Shown: piece by piece, positions 1 through 14,400 of the stretch | How the letters are laid out: each line of letters opens with the position of its first letter | Numbering within the stretch: the first letter of the stretch is position 1 | From: Glandiceps talaboti | Lineage: Eukaryota > Hemichordata > Enteropneusta > Spengelidae | NCBI RefSeq assembly: GCF_964340395.1 | Contig: NC_135560.1 | Location: 7,998,598 to 8,062,597 of the forward strand | Length of the DNA: 64,000 nt | Direction of reading: 5' to 3' | The notes under the pieces: generated by a model | What the model was told of the DNA's origin: nothing | The model's database searches: none | The model's input: only the letters and a program-made list of their open reading frames with translations | Made by a program: the position numbers and the translations under genes

Positions 1-843
1 AACAACATATGCTAACTCGTTGTTTGTAACTCAATAAATGGCAAAAGATTTATAAATGTGTAAAATATTTGTTATTGTTCGTACAATGACAAACTTTTTA
101 CACATATTTTTAGCTTTTTGCAGTGAACGAGTTACAAACACAGACTTGGTCAATGTTGTTTTGCATTGATTTTTCAAGTAGAAAACCCATGATTAAATTG
201 TTTTATAAATTAAAAATCCAAAATAAATACCCCAATCCTCATCCACATAGCTGCTTTAACAATTTTTATTATAACTATAGTTTCATTTTGATAAAAGAGT
301 TTCTAAATTGTAGGTTCAATCTTGAACAATCATTTAAGTCAAATGTCAAAGTGAAACATTTTTACATGGAAAAGGTTGAGATTTGAAAACCAAAAACAGT
401 ATTCTCCTATACATTTAGAAAGTCAAAGGTTTATATTTAATAATATAAAGTGCAATTTTGAAACAAGGAGATTATAAGAACTAATTTAAAGTACCAAAAG
501 TTATGAATTATTGTCACGGTCACAAGAGGAAATTTTGCAATTCAGTGATCTATACTTCTGTATTTGTGAAATTAAAATATGATAGAAGTTCTAATGCTTT
601 CCTCAACTGAATGTAAATATGTCATATTTCTCTACAAAGTTACATAAAATTAATAATATCATATTGTCTATCATTTTAGTATGTGATTGAAAAGTTTTTC
701 ATTCGACATGATCCTAAATGAAATTATTTGGTAAATTTATAGACAACATAGTTATTAAATTTCAAAGTGTAGAGATTTGAAAATAGAGATACCACTTTCA
801 TTGCACATGTGTTATACCAAAGCAAATTTCCAACTCAATACAG
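1..843. other. AT-rich sequence, no gene recognised
   Basis: I see no convincing coding exon on either strand. The open frame at 123-386 has low-complexity, Asn/Phe/Tyr-rich translation and no splice context. An exon upstream of position 844 could exist, because the acceptor-like AG at 842-843 would need two bases from a preceding exon. Confidence 0.5.
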
Positions 844-1165
844 TCAAGCCAGAGTGAAGGCGGGAAAATTTCCAATTGTTGTCATGGCAACAGACCAAGA
901 TGCTAATGAAGATGAAATCCTTGATGCAGTGATGCAAGAGATGGATGTATATGATGATGATGATGATGATGATGATAATGATAACAAGGAGAAATATCGT
1001 TGGGATGATTCAGACAGTGATGATGATGATGATGATGATGATGATGAGGAGGAGGAGGAGGAGGAGGAGGAGAATAAGTTTGATGTTAGTCCCGAGTACG
1101 GTTCATGTCATACATGGGATGAAGGATACAGGTCAGATTATTATGACAGTATTGTCATATTGTAG
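844..1165 (+). CDS. Acidic exon with in-frame stop, possible alternative terminal exon
   Basis: An open frame runs from an acceptor-like AG (842-843) to a TAG at 1163-1165. The only well-placed ATG is at 884. The product has a short helical start ([13 protein letters not shown]) and then two Asp/Glu runs encoded by GAT and GAG repeats. After these comes a normal-looking Tyr/Asp/Ser segment. AATAAA follows at 1466-1471, so the exon could end a short transcript. A donor at 1132-1133 (ACAG then GTCAGA) would instead splice, in matching phase, to 2512. Long GAT/GAG tracts can also be chance microsatellite translation, so coding status is moderate. Confidence 0.45.
878..891. promoter_or_regulatory. 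X-box-like (RFX) palindrome overlapping the likely start codon
   Basis: GTTGTCATGGCAAC differs by one base from the perfect RFX palindrome GTTGCCATGGCAAC. The ATG at 884 lies inside it. A second 14-bp perfect palindrome of similar form, GTTACTATAGTAAC, lies at 1172-1185. RFX factors drive many ciliary genes; the link here is inference. Confidence 0.35.
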
Positions 1166-4100
1166 CTAGTGGTTACTATAGTAACACAAACCAGAGTTGT
1201 ATTTTTCAGCTGGCGTTTTGAAAAGTCAAGTTCTGGCCCCTTCTGATGAACATATATTATTAATATTCATGAGTAATGACATCATGACAATCCAACCAAT
1301 CTATGACCTAGTACTTAGTCTTCAGTAATGACATCATGATGATCCAACCAATCAATGACATAGTAGTATTTCAAAACATTATATGGTAATGGTAACGTAT
1401 GTTTCCCTATGTATCTATAAATGCCGATCGGTGACTACATATTCCTGATTTGTCACTGTGAATGCAATAAATGACTTTGGCAGATGTCAGTGTGAGTAAA
1501 TATTACTGTTGATAGGGCCATATTCCCTCGAAGCAAGTTAAGTGAGGGTAAAAGGGGCTGTGGTTTACGATGGTATAAACACAGATTCGTTAATGGGATG
1601 ATCTAGCTACAACCAAGAAAAGGTTTTTCATGACTGAATGACATAATCAAATAAAAATAATAACTCGGTATTAGATCTTCATTGCTCTGCCCAAACTTAT
1701 CCATATAAACCAGATCTCTCTTGTCAACCTCTAACTAATGACTTTGGAAGTCAACCATTGGTTGGCTTCATTATAGACAGTTTTAAATTAGTTGTCATTC
1801 AGGTACCATTACCATGGATATACAACAGTGTTGCAAACATGGATTGTTAGTGCATCTGAATATGTGTGAGAGGGGGTTGAGCCTAGCGCCATTCTCTAGT
1901 CAGCTCCCAAAAGACAGTTTCTTCAAGAAATAAAATTGTTGAAAATAAGCCAGTAAGATTTCTGTTGGTTGATACATTGGGATCATGGGAGGTTGAGTTG
2001 TAACTACTTTTCTCGAGACATTTCTATTGTTGTGTGTCAAAATGATTAAAAAAAACAATTCTTGTGAGTCACCAGGGATATGTTTGGTGTCTCACAAGAA
2101 ATTACTGTGTGTTAGAGTCTAAGTACATTCAAACTGTTCTTGAAAACTCTGACTGTCTCAGTCCACTAGCACTATTGTGTCGATGGAGGCACTATCAATT
2201 GGATGATACCATCATCAGCTATCTCAGTTGAAGCTAGCCCTAGATCTAGTGTGACATGAGTGATGAGAGTATGGAAGTTTTGAAGGTAGATACACCAGGT
2301 TGAAACGCTTCCATTGTTGACTGCATAGTCTCTGTTAATTAACACCTGTTTTGATTCACCAACCACTTCTCATACCACCACCCCATGAAAAGTGTACCCT
2401 TTCTCATACCAACCAGCATAAAAAAAACACCCAACCACTTTTGCATGGACTCTTGCCATCTATGGTAGTTGCCCTTTTTTTTTAACTAATTAGCTTTAAT
2501 GTCTATTACAGACAAGTTTCTGTTGTGTCTGATGCTAAAACACATGCCAACTTGACATCAGAAATTGAACAAAAGAACTTGTTGATTGAGAAATTACAAC
2601 GAGAAATGACAAACAAGTTGGAGGACAAGAACAAAATAATCCAGACTTTACAGAACCAGATGGACAACAGGATCACAGAGAAGGATGCTGAAATTGATGG
2701 ACTGAGAAAAGAGAGAGATATGATACAGCATGAGAAAAAGAGACTTGAGAAACTTAAACGAGAACTTGCGATGAAAATTGATGACCAGAACGTGAGGATT
2801 CATGAACTTTTGGAAGAATCGCCTGAAGTTGGTTCTCAGAATAAAAAATTGAACAACAGAGTTGACCAGTTAGAGGCCGAACTTATGACCGCACTTCAGT
2901 CTTCCCAAACAGCTCAGGAAATGGCCGATAACAAAATCCAACATGTACAGCAACAGTTGAAAGAAAAACAACAAGAAATAGAAGAGATAGAGGAACAGTT
3001 AAAACAGAAAGAGGCAGAACTTGAAAACATACAAAAGAAGAAAATATTTGATGCCGAAGGCATGGAACAAGAAGTGAGCAAAAAGTTGGACTATTTGAAA
3101 AAGTTGAAAGAAAGACAAGATACTCAAATCAATGACTTGAAAGATGAAATCTGTCGGAAGAATGATCAAATGAAATGGTGGAAAGAAAAACAGGACCACG
3201 AATTCCAGAAATTACGGCAAGAAATGAGTGGAAAAGAAAAAGATATTGTGAAGCAAAAGGAAGAGGAAATGATATCATTGAAACATGACCTGGAAGAAGC
3301 TAAAAAAGAAACAGAGAAGAAGGAGGGAGTAATCACAGTTTTGAGAGAAGAACTTGAAGACGAGAAAAACAGTAAATTGACACCAAGAAGTAATGAACTC
3401 TCGGTAAGTCAAATTTTATTGTACGACACAGTGCAAAACATTCTGATAAAAGAACATTATCGGAAAATTCATCTGTGTTGGTAAACCATAATGTAAAGTT
3501 TTACTGCCAACATAAACTTAAAAATTGTTTCCTGAAATTCTCGACTACATTTCAGTCATTCTCAACATATTTACCCACAATTCAGAAGCATGTACCGGTA
3601 GTTGAAAATTTCAGGTAACAATTTTCAAGTTTTGCGTTTGAGTTTGGAACAAATGTGTACTATGATACAGAAACATACCACAGTACATACAGATCAGATA
3701 TGGTCATTTATAGCTTGTTAGAGTGTGCTAAAAGAAACATTTTCCAGATGAATTTCACAAGATTAATTTAGTAAATACAAAACAAAACAGTTATGCACAT
3801 CTCAATACCAAGCAGCATGCAACCTCTCTGTTTAATTGATATATGAAAAAATGAATGTGATGACAACTATGTCATATGCAATGTTTATGGTTGCTAAATA
3901 GAATCAACAAAGAAGGATTACTACAGCTAAAATGATGTCGGCTTGGTGTTTCACTCATGGGACATTATGAGTACTACATCATAGCTTTGGTCAAACTTTG
4001 CTAGATTTAAAAAAAATATCACGTGTGTTCATTTGCATACAATATGTATATCATATGACATCATCAAGAATCAATGCTATTCTGTACAGGTCTCTGTATA

Positions 4101-5512
4101 TACTTGGGTAACATTAAGACATTTCCCTTTGGTATGTAAAGGACCCCCAAAAAGGGTCCTCTGTGCCTTGATTTCATAACCCATCATACACAAAGAATGA
4201 TTGAAATCACTGGATATGGTTTGACAAGTGACTTTAAAAAAAAAAAAATCTTTATATTAAAATCTGAAGCAGAAGAGGATTAACTTGTGTCTCGATGAAA
4301 ACAAATTACAAACAAATTCTTCAAAAAAATAAATCTACAAGATGCAAATTTTTTCCCCCTTTGCAATACCACCAGTTTCATAATTTATTATAAAGATTTG
4401 CATGTTACTTATACTATCTTCCCAAATTCTGTTTCATATTTTCCTGTTTTATGGCTTGGGATGATAAAATTAGCGTAAGGTAAGGTTGGGTTGTAGACTA
4501 GGAATGTAGACTAGTCTTCTCTGTAGTCAGTAATATCTATATATACAACACTGGCAGATCGTAGTTCATCTATCACTTATCTATCACCTCTATAGAGGGA
4601 CTGTGGACAGATCAACTATTGGCAAGCTAACACTGACACAAACTAAAACTATTATTGCAACATGTTGACATAATTAATGTTGATGTCATTAAACTTGCAG
4701 TTAGGGCTTCATCTCTGATAGCAAGTTTTTCTCCGCACATTTATTATTTGTGTAGACTTGTGTAGATCTTCCAGCCGTGTACATTTTAGGGGCTTTCCAG
4801 TATATACACTATCCTGATCACAGTGTGAAACCAAGGCAATGCTATATCACCCACTTGTGTAATCTACCACCATACAATAATAGTTTTAGTTTGTGTCTAT
4901 ATTAGTTTGCCCATAGCTTGTTTTGTTTGTAGTATACCATACCAATAGACTATGTACTTGCTCTACATGAAGTCATACCATGTAGTGGTCATACAGTACC
5001 AGCTTTGCATGAAGTCATACCAATGTACAGTGAATGTACTAGCTTTGCATGAAGTCATACCAATGTACAGTGAATGTACTAGCTTTGCATGAACCCTGGC
5101 ACTAACCAAGTGGAATGCAACATGTTTTCCTTGAATGCTTCATCCATACTAACTTGCAGATTTGATATTTGTCTTTTAGTTTTGAATTTAATTTGGTTAT
5201 AATTTTGTATTAGTTTTTAGTTTTAGATTGATTTTTGTTGGTAGTTGTCAATTGATTTCAATTTTTCATCCATCCATCCATCCATCCATCCATCCATCCA
5301 TCCATCCATCCATCCATTCATTCATTCATTCATTCATTCATTTATTCAGTTGTTCATTCATTCATTCATTTGTTCATTTGTTACTTTGTTGTTCCCCACT
5401 TGACAGGTCACTCATTCTTTCATTTGTCTGTCTATCTGTCTGTGTCTGTCTGTCTGTCCATCCATCTGTCTGTCGGTCTGTCGGTCTGTCTGTCTCTCTC
5501 TCTCTCTCTGTC

Positions 5513-5563
<51 letters not shown>

Positions 5564-8500
5564 GTTTGTTGTCCATCTGTCTGTCCATCTGTGTCTTTTG
5601 TTGCTTTAGAAAACATCAAATTGTTCATAATTTTATATTTAAATCATTTGTATTTATTCTCGGATATTTTTGATTTATGGACTATAAAGTTGATATATTT
5701 TCATACATTTATCTATTTTATAAATTAATCAATGACATTTTTTATCTGGCCATTCATTTATTACTTAGTTCTTTTAGGGTTAATTGTGATCCATCAATTA
5801 CAAATGAATAATAATTTATTCATAGTTAGTCCAATGAGTTGGATGTTTATTTATCCATCTCATAGATCAACCTTTCACCTGTTTATTCTTTGACTCAAAC
5901 ATTCATTTGTCAGTTCAGGCATTCACCTGTTCTCTCTCAGTTTAGTTCATTCGTTCATCAATGTTTCAAATTGCTTTCAAGTTGTTTATCTACTCATCCA
6001 TTCATTTTTCATTCAATCATATATTCACTAGTTCATTCATCCATTTATGAAATTCATTACGGTTGTTTTGATATTAATGAAAAGTGGATTATCTGATAAC
6101 CATTGTTTTGAATTAGACTCAATCTAGCTGGCCAAAAATCTGATTTTAAGTCTTGAATTTTTGCAAAATTTTCAGATTCAGATACTTTATTGACTTTATA
6201 AAAACATTGGAATGTAACTATTCATGAACACTCCTTAGTAAAGTTACAGATAAAAAGACAGAAAAAAATTATGACATTATGAAGTGATGTAGTCCACAAT
6301 CAACAAATCAGTCCATAGCCAATCCATCGCAGTACCATAATTTCAAATAAACAGACCCATCCAGATGTACCATACTCATCACTCATAAATTCATAAATCA
6401 TGTGATACTGATAGTGAAGGATTTCTGAGATGAAATGAGAACCCATTATTTAATTTCAAGTATTGAAAAATAAATTTGAAATTATGAAGTTAACTGAATA
6501 TTGCAGTCCAATTTTTGAAATCTTGAAATTGTCAACTCCATGTACAATGTAGACTAGAACTTGATAGACAAAAAAATCTGGTTAGTAAGAGAATCTGGAC
6601 ACACTGTTTACCTAAGAAACATAAGTACTTCAATATCTACTCTATCCCACACTTTTCAAAAAAGAATACCATTAGCAAAAACTTTCATAATAACAGACAG
6701 ACAACTGCTAAAAAAGTTGAAAACAAAATCGAGATAATTAAAGGGTCATGTTTCAATTCCGGGTCATCATATTAATGGTATAATAATAACAATACCTGAG
6801 ATCATTCTGTTCTGAACCAAGTTTTTCTATAGCTGTGCCAGACAACTGGTTTTCATACCTAAATTTCAAGACTTACCCAAGGTGGGCCTTTAAGGTTACA
6901 GCCCAATATACATGTATATGGGAAAGTTAATATACTTAGAATTTTTAAAGTCACTCAGTAACACCTGATAAAAATTCAGTTTTGAACATCTCAGAAATTA
7001 TCCCATTTCATCTTCATCATCGTCATCTAACCCATACTATACTAGAACCCTGGCATTAACTCTATCCAGCTTCCTGCACTAATGACCATTCATTTTGCTC
7101 AGCAATCCATGGATGAAGTTAGCCAGGACGTGATATGTGTGAAGGGAGAGTTACAAAAAGTGTGGGACATGATCCGTATCAAAGAAAGCCAATTAGAAGA
7201 ACAGGATAAACTCCTGCAGTCAGCACAGAGACAGGTAGAACTAACGCCGTCAGCATGTGTGCTGTGTAGTGGAAGTAGAAACAAAGAGTTTAAAAATTAT
7301 ATTTTGGTTTTGTGTTTTCGCCTAGATCAGCTTAGTTATAGATTAGCTTGCACCATGGTATCAGTTTGCCTTCCAGTGAAAGACAACATTGTCATTGACC
7401 GGTTTCTTGTGAACCACCACATATTAAGGAATAATGCTATTTCAAATGATTTGCCGTGGGCAGCGCACTCACTTTAGAAAAGTCACAGCCACTTCCACAG
7501 TTGTAATCGATCGCATTCACGATAGCGTGTGCAGCAGCATGTGACACATGATCTAAGTTCATGTCTTTAAAAAATATGTACCTTAATGTAATATCATATG
7601 TAGATCGAGATCATAGTTGTATTCAGTGTTTCAAAACGAAATAATCTTGAACAATATTGTGACAACTGTCATGCAATCAACTCAGTCTTCCAAAAGTACT
7701 TTTTCTGAATCATGTGCTACAGCACGCACTATATATAATGGATGTGATCAATTATAAATTTACTGCAAAACGGAAGCAATTGCAACCTACCTAGAGTGAG
7801 CATACTGCAGCAGCAAAACATTTTAAAATAACGCTATTGGAAACACCAAACTATGGTGGGTCACAAGACATTGCTGGCTTAGAGGGCATGCTGGTTTGCA
7901 TCATCTTTTTTGACATGTTGTATTATACACATCTTACTTTCTTTTATTTCCTGACTTTGTAGGAAGTTTCGTCAACTTCAACAGAGTGGGGTGGTGTGTG
8001 ACATTTTAGACTTTAAGTGTTTTGTGGTGACATGTACACTTTCTAACTTTAAGGAAAACACAAAGATACTCCAATATTACTTCGCAATATTTGCATCAAA
8101 ACAAAAACAAACTTTTCTATAAAATAACAAAAACTACAAGTGCTATTGATTGCTGAAACATAACAAGAGAAAAATTAAAAACAATATCAGTTTTGTCTGT
8201 AGTGATATTGCAGACTTTGTTGTGTAAAATGTTACCACAGAACACAGCATACATTAGTCTGTAAGATACACCATGAGGATGGAATGACATGGCATCTCTT
8301 ACAGTCTAACCATATGTCTGAAATGTTCTTTTTTCACCCAAGCTTGCTGAAAGGCAAATGGAATTTCTTGTTATGTTAAGAATTGTGAAGTGTGTGTGTG
8401 TGATTTACCTTCTCTCTCAGAAGGTGCAAACATCCAAATGTCTCTGATCTATCTGTATGCCAAAATATTTGGTCGGTCAGTCTTTTAGAAATGAAATTAA

Positions 8501-11346
8501 TTCTGAAAAAAATTTGAGAAAAATTGTTTTATCATATCTCAAGATTACAGTTTGCTCAAAGAAATTCCCTTGATAAGAGTACGGCTTCATTAAAAATTCT
8601 GCTTAAAAATGCAAACTATTGGGTAATTGAGACTGTTTAAAGACTTCTACAAGTAACATTCCTGCTTGGAAAGATCATATGATGATGAAAACTCCATGGA
8701 TTATTAAAGACAGTAAAAATTCCTGTGTGCTGAATTTTCATTAAATTGTTCATATGCTCAGTTTTCAAGAAAGTTCTTCACCATGGAGGCAATATTTGTC
8801 AGGACTGTTTGGCAGCAGAAATGGCATTTTATTCTTTGACTATACTGTCAGTAAATAACTTCCCCTCTTATTTTATACACACAATTTGAAGCATTGATCC
8901 ACTGTCTGACAATGATCAAAAGTATGCAGTTTGATCAGATGGCATATGGAAAACAGAAATCATCAACAAGCTTCTATTTTCATCCATTGAATAATATCAC
9001 CTTCTGTTTGTTGTCATTCATCCCTGTGTACTCTTCTTAGGTTTTGATGTAGTGTCATCATCATCTTTCTTCTTTTTAAAATCACCAACTTCATCAAAAT
9101 ATGTTCACATTATAGTTTTCAATTTACAGATAGCATTTAGCTTTTAATCATTCCTCTTTTCATAATAATGTTTTATAATAGAATGAGATGTATTCTAACA
9201 TTGTTATGCAAGTTTTTTTTTAATTATTAAAAAAATGATCATAATATGTATAAGTATAGGAAAGGGTCTTGATTGATTACCATACAATTTATAGTTACTG
9301 TATATGACAATACAATGTTAAAACATAGACCGTACACGAAAGGTAATTAGATGCTATATGTAGGGTATATGTTTCGTTTGGGGTCTATGATTAAAGATTG
9401 CATGTTCACTTTCCCTTATTTTTGTGAGGGTAGAAGTATCATGATGTCATAAAGAATACTTCCTAGAGACCAGTAATGTATTGACCATCTTGTATATCAA
9501 GTATCTGTTGATAAATGTATGCAGATAGTACTGATAATAATACAAACACATTTGCATAACAAAGAAATGCATTGTTATGTACATTATCTTTTTTTGTTCT
9601 TCAGGAATCCAGTGTTTAGATAATGAAATATTACTTTTCTTTTCAGTTTGCACATTCATTTGAAAAATTCACATCATTCTGTGGTTTCAGATTGCACATG
9701 ATTTACCACCATGATTGGTTTTTGCTGTTTTAAGTTTTAGCTGTAAATGGTTTGGGTTTTTCACCTCTATCAATACTACAGTAGACATTTTTTACTCATA
9801 CTGACTGGTTATTTTTTAATCTTTGCATGTTTAGTACAAGTCAATGGTGGCAGAGAAGGGACAAATACAGAGAAAGCTAGAACAAGAAATTGAACTCAAG
9901 TAAGTTATATTAAAATCATCTTATTTAATGGTCAAATTTTTTTGACATTATTGCATATCTGCAAATGATATACAAATGAAGACATGATTGTTTGCTACAC
10001 ATGAAATGACGTGATTGCACTCTATGATCTTTATGGAAATATTTGCCATTTCAGATAAACATATGTAATGATAACATAACAGATGCCATGTGAGTTCCAG
10101 TGTGGGTATTCACGGTTATTTGTACTCATGCGTTCAGTGTTTTCTGCTGCACTTTGACTCACTATGCTCGTGAAATTTCGGGCGCAGAGAACACTGCAAG
10201 CACTTATGCAAAACCCTGAGTACACCACACTTGCACTCGTGTGTCACGGGGTACGGTACATTCTGTCATATTATTTGTATTACATATTTTTACGTTAAAT
10301 CATTCATTTCAGTTGTTACATTTCAAAACATTAGGTCTTAAAGTCTCAAACAACTGAATTATCATTTTTTTCATACTTCAGGGAGAATCGTATCACAGAG
10401 CTAGAAAAGAAACTAGACATCCAACAGGATGAAACTATCATACTGCAGGAAATGACATCAGCCATGGAAGATAAGGTAAATATGTCAGAAAATATTGTCA
10501 AATCAGAAAAGTTCAGTCTTAGATTAAATGCACTTACTTTATTTTTTGCCAATGTTTCATTATATGCATAAAGCTAGCTAGTAGTTATAGACATGTTGTA
10601 GGGCAATCAATCCCCAATTAATAACTATTCTATGCATAGTGCACCATTACCGCAAGTGCAGCTTTAGCAATAATGCTATTTCAGCTGAAAGAGGGAATGC
10701 TACAAAGTTGTGATATCAATATGATATGATATGATATCAATATGACATGATATGATATGATATGATATGATATGATATGATATCATATGATATTACAGTA
10801 GACATGTATTGAATGACGCTGGAAATATTTGAAATGATTTTTTATTTTTTTTTTTTTGAATTTAAAAATATTTTCAAAGTTGTCACTTTCAGTATTTGAC
10901 TGTCACATGAATAAAGTGGGACATTTACTTGTAACCATGGTGATCATAATTAGGTTCCTATATAATACTTATACTACTATAAAATTCTTCTGAATATTTG
11001 CTGTACAGAAAACTATAATCTCTAATGATTTGAGATTTTGTCTTTGTTATTCTACAAATAACTGCAAATTCAGAGACAGTTTTTTGCATTATCTCTGGAA
11101 CAAAGTTTCAATCGAACGGAAGATCATGAAAATTATGCTGTGTTCATGTATTTTGCTGTTTTACATATTTGGAATTCTGGACAGCACTGCATGAAATATT
11201 ATTAACTTGTAGTTGTGTGCAAATTTATAGAATTTATATTGTTGAGTTCATGACAAGATTATGAAGAAACGTTGTTGCAAATATATTTCGGTGATAGAGA
11301 TGACGTTCAACCTTGCACAGTCACACAGCACAACTCTCCAATCATC

Positions 11347-11401
<55 letters not shown>

Positions 11402-14400
11402 CCAACCAATCAATCAATCAATCAATCAACCAATCAATCAATCAATATAAGAATTTAGTATGTCATCGAAATCATTGGTAGCATTTCATCTTAACATAAA
11501 GCATAAACTCACCATGTCCTAGCATGCTGCTCCTTTCACCTTTCCACAGTTAAATAATGTGTCATATGTTGTGTGTCGTGTATATCACTGATGACAGAGA
11601 AGATTGGTGTGTATTACATCATTATTGTGAACTAAAACAGTGGACAAGATTGTCGTAAACTGGGAATTGCAAAAACTAAAGATTTCATTATAATATATGT
11701 GTAGAAATTTAGCCTCCTTTGACTACTGTACAGAGATCTACTCAAACTACATACAACTTTTGTTGGTTCAACTGTCGTCAAATTTCTCATTTAAACTTGG
11801 CACAATTTCTTTGTCATCAGTTGCTCATTTCTTGTCATTCATTTTACAATTTAACATATTAGTTGGTGATGTTTCATTATTTTTCATTACCTTTAATACT
11901 AGTCTGTTCTAGAGGATGTTCCTTTGTAAGGTGAGATGCTTGGCTTTCATTTTGGTTTGGGGTCTGCTTCTCAGCTCTTTCACTGTCCGACACTGCCCCT
12001 CCCCCAAAAAAAAATTAAAAAAAATTTTAATCTAAAAATTAAAAAAAAAAATTAATTAATTAATAATTAAGAAAAAGAAATAATCAATACTGAAATTGAT
12101 CCAATCACTAGAAATCAGGATTATCAACAAAAAGAGCTTTGTGAGATTATTTAATATTTACACATCAGTTACCAGCTCATCAGTTATATCATTTTTCATT
12201 CCTGAATTTTTTTTTCACATACGTTTTGGTGTTTCCATACTGTGCTCTGTATTACATTGAATTTTGTTACAATGTGTAGCACAGTCACTGAACACAGTTG
12301 TCTGAAAAGTTTATCCAACTCCCTGACAGTGAAAGAGTGATGCTTTGGCCTGGAACTGATCTGCTTTTTTTAGATGGCTAATTCGTTCCTGTTGCTGTGC
12401 GCCTTTTTCACCAAACTTCTTTTTTCTAAAAAATTTATTTAAAATCTTTTAATTTCAATTATCTGATATGTGTTACCTTGACTACCCTTTTTTTGCTGTC
12501 ATATTTTCAAAAAGATTTATTGAAATATGATACATCAACATATTTCTTATTTTGCCAGTTGTTTGTTGAATTACTACCTCTTGATATATTTAATATCAAT
12601 GATATATTTTTGAATCTGAAATGGGTATTGGTTTGGATTCATTTAAACTAATATTTCATTACTTCTACTAAATTGAAAAAAAATGGATATATTCTGTCTT
12701 TAAATATCATATACAGAAAAATCATCAAAAATATATTGTGTGAATTAATGAGCATCATAAAATTAATTTCATGGGTTGGATTAATTGCATGCCAATTACT
12801 TACTAGATGTGTGTGTTTTCTATCTATCCATTTATTTATTCATTGCAGTCTTTCTTTAACTACTTACGGGTAGGTAAACTCATTTATATATCAGTTAACA
12901 TCCTTGTACACACCATGTCTTTTCACTCTATAACAGTCACAAATCGATCAGTTTCATCTCCATGCAATTTCAAGTTTATTTATGCTATGTTTTGACGACA
13001 TTGAATAAAGGGTGATGACCACAGAAATATCCCCACATGTGTTGCAATAATTTAGTATCATCTCTGAGTCTAATATTTTAGACATGATCACCACATGATA
13101 ATCACATGATCATCACATGATCATCACATGATCATCATAGTTTCTATGATTATATTCAATATCATGAATAATAATCCAGCTGATTATATCATGTTGATGG
13201 CCAAAAAAAGTACAGATTCAAAAAATAAATCATATTTAGTTGAAGAAAGTGATGCATTTGGTCAGAGATATAATCAAATATGGCAGAACAAGATGATTAT
13301 TTATAATTATAACTAATGGTAGTTTATTATATTTACTTTTTTAATTTTTTAATTTTTCCAAACATTTCTTAGTAAATGTCACTTTCTATTTTTATATGCA
13401 TTTTATATTGATATGTACATAGTACGTTTTTTCGATAATTTTTCAGCGTGAACGATTTATCTTATTTTCAGCATAATTAATATTTTCTCTAGGAATGACT
13501 TCCAATCATGTATTTTATGTTATTGCTGATACCTGTGGAAAACAATTACCCATGAAACTTAGATTTGTTAGTGGTATTAGAAAGTATTTTATGATGGGAA
13601 AATCAAGATGCCACCAACAACAAATCATCCTTAGTACATGAAAGCAAAGGAAAGGATGGTGATCCTTATTTTGGCACAATTATCTTACAGTTTTAAATAA
13701 ACTTCCCAAAATGGACAGGATGGTGATTATAGCTCTCTTGACAGTACAGAGTTCTACTGAATTATAACAAAGGTGGCGATGGCTATTGTTAATAGTTGTA
13801 CAAGTCGAGCTCTACCTGTAATAATATTTTACCTAATGCTAGAGGGTCAAAATAGAACAATGTTTACCTACTAATGCATGTGGTGCAAAAGTCAGGGTGA
13901 TGACCAAAAAAAACAACCAAATGTGTTATTTTTATGCTGTGCCTACGGTAGGTGGGAAATTTCTATTTCAGGAGATTGGAATTGCTTTAAAAGGTTAAAC
14001 TTATTGTGTATTTAACCCAAAAAATTGACGTGCACTAAATTGTATATAAATATTCCTAGGTTAATCTTTATCTGCTACTGGGATTCTAAAGACAATTATG
14101 TCCTGAGGGGATTATTCCGATAGTTCTTTCCCAATCATAATATTGTAAGAATGAAACTGTTGCACTCTTTCAAATTCAGAAATGTCAATTTGTGTTATGT
14201 TTAATTTTCATTTTTTTTAGAAAAAAGCTGATGCAACTATTCAATGTAAGGATTGCCAAGAGAGAGACGAGACAATCAGAATCCTAACAGAGCAAAAGAA
14301 GAGGTAAGAATTAAAGTGAATGGGCTGCAACATTAATAGTGTGTAGATAAAAATATTTCATTGCTGAGTTATGGATTTATGTACCTCTCTAACCCTCCCT

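Noticed and set aside
3404-3484. C-terminal extension of the coiled-coil exon to the stop at 3484
   Set aside because: Follows a consensus donor (TCG then GTAAGT) and has no coiled-coil character; it reads as intron.
5228-5728. 166-aa Ser/Ile/His/Leu ORF
   Set aside because: Tetramer repeat translation with no splice or promoter context.
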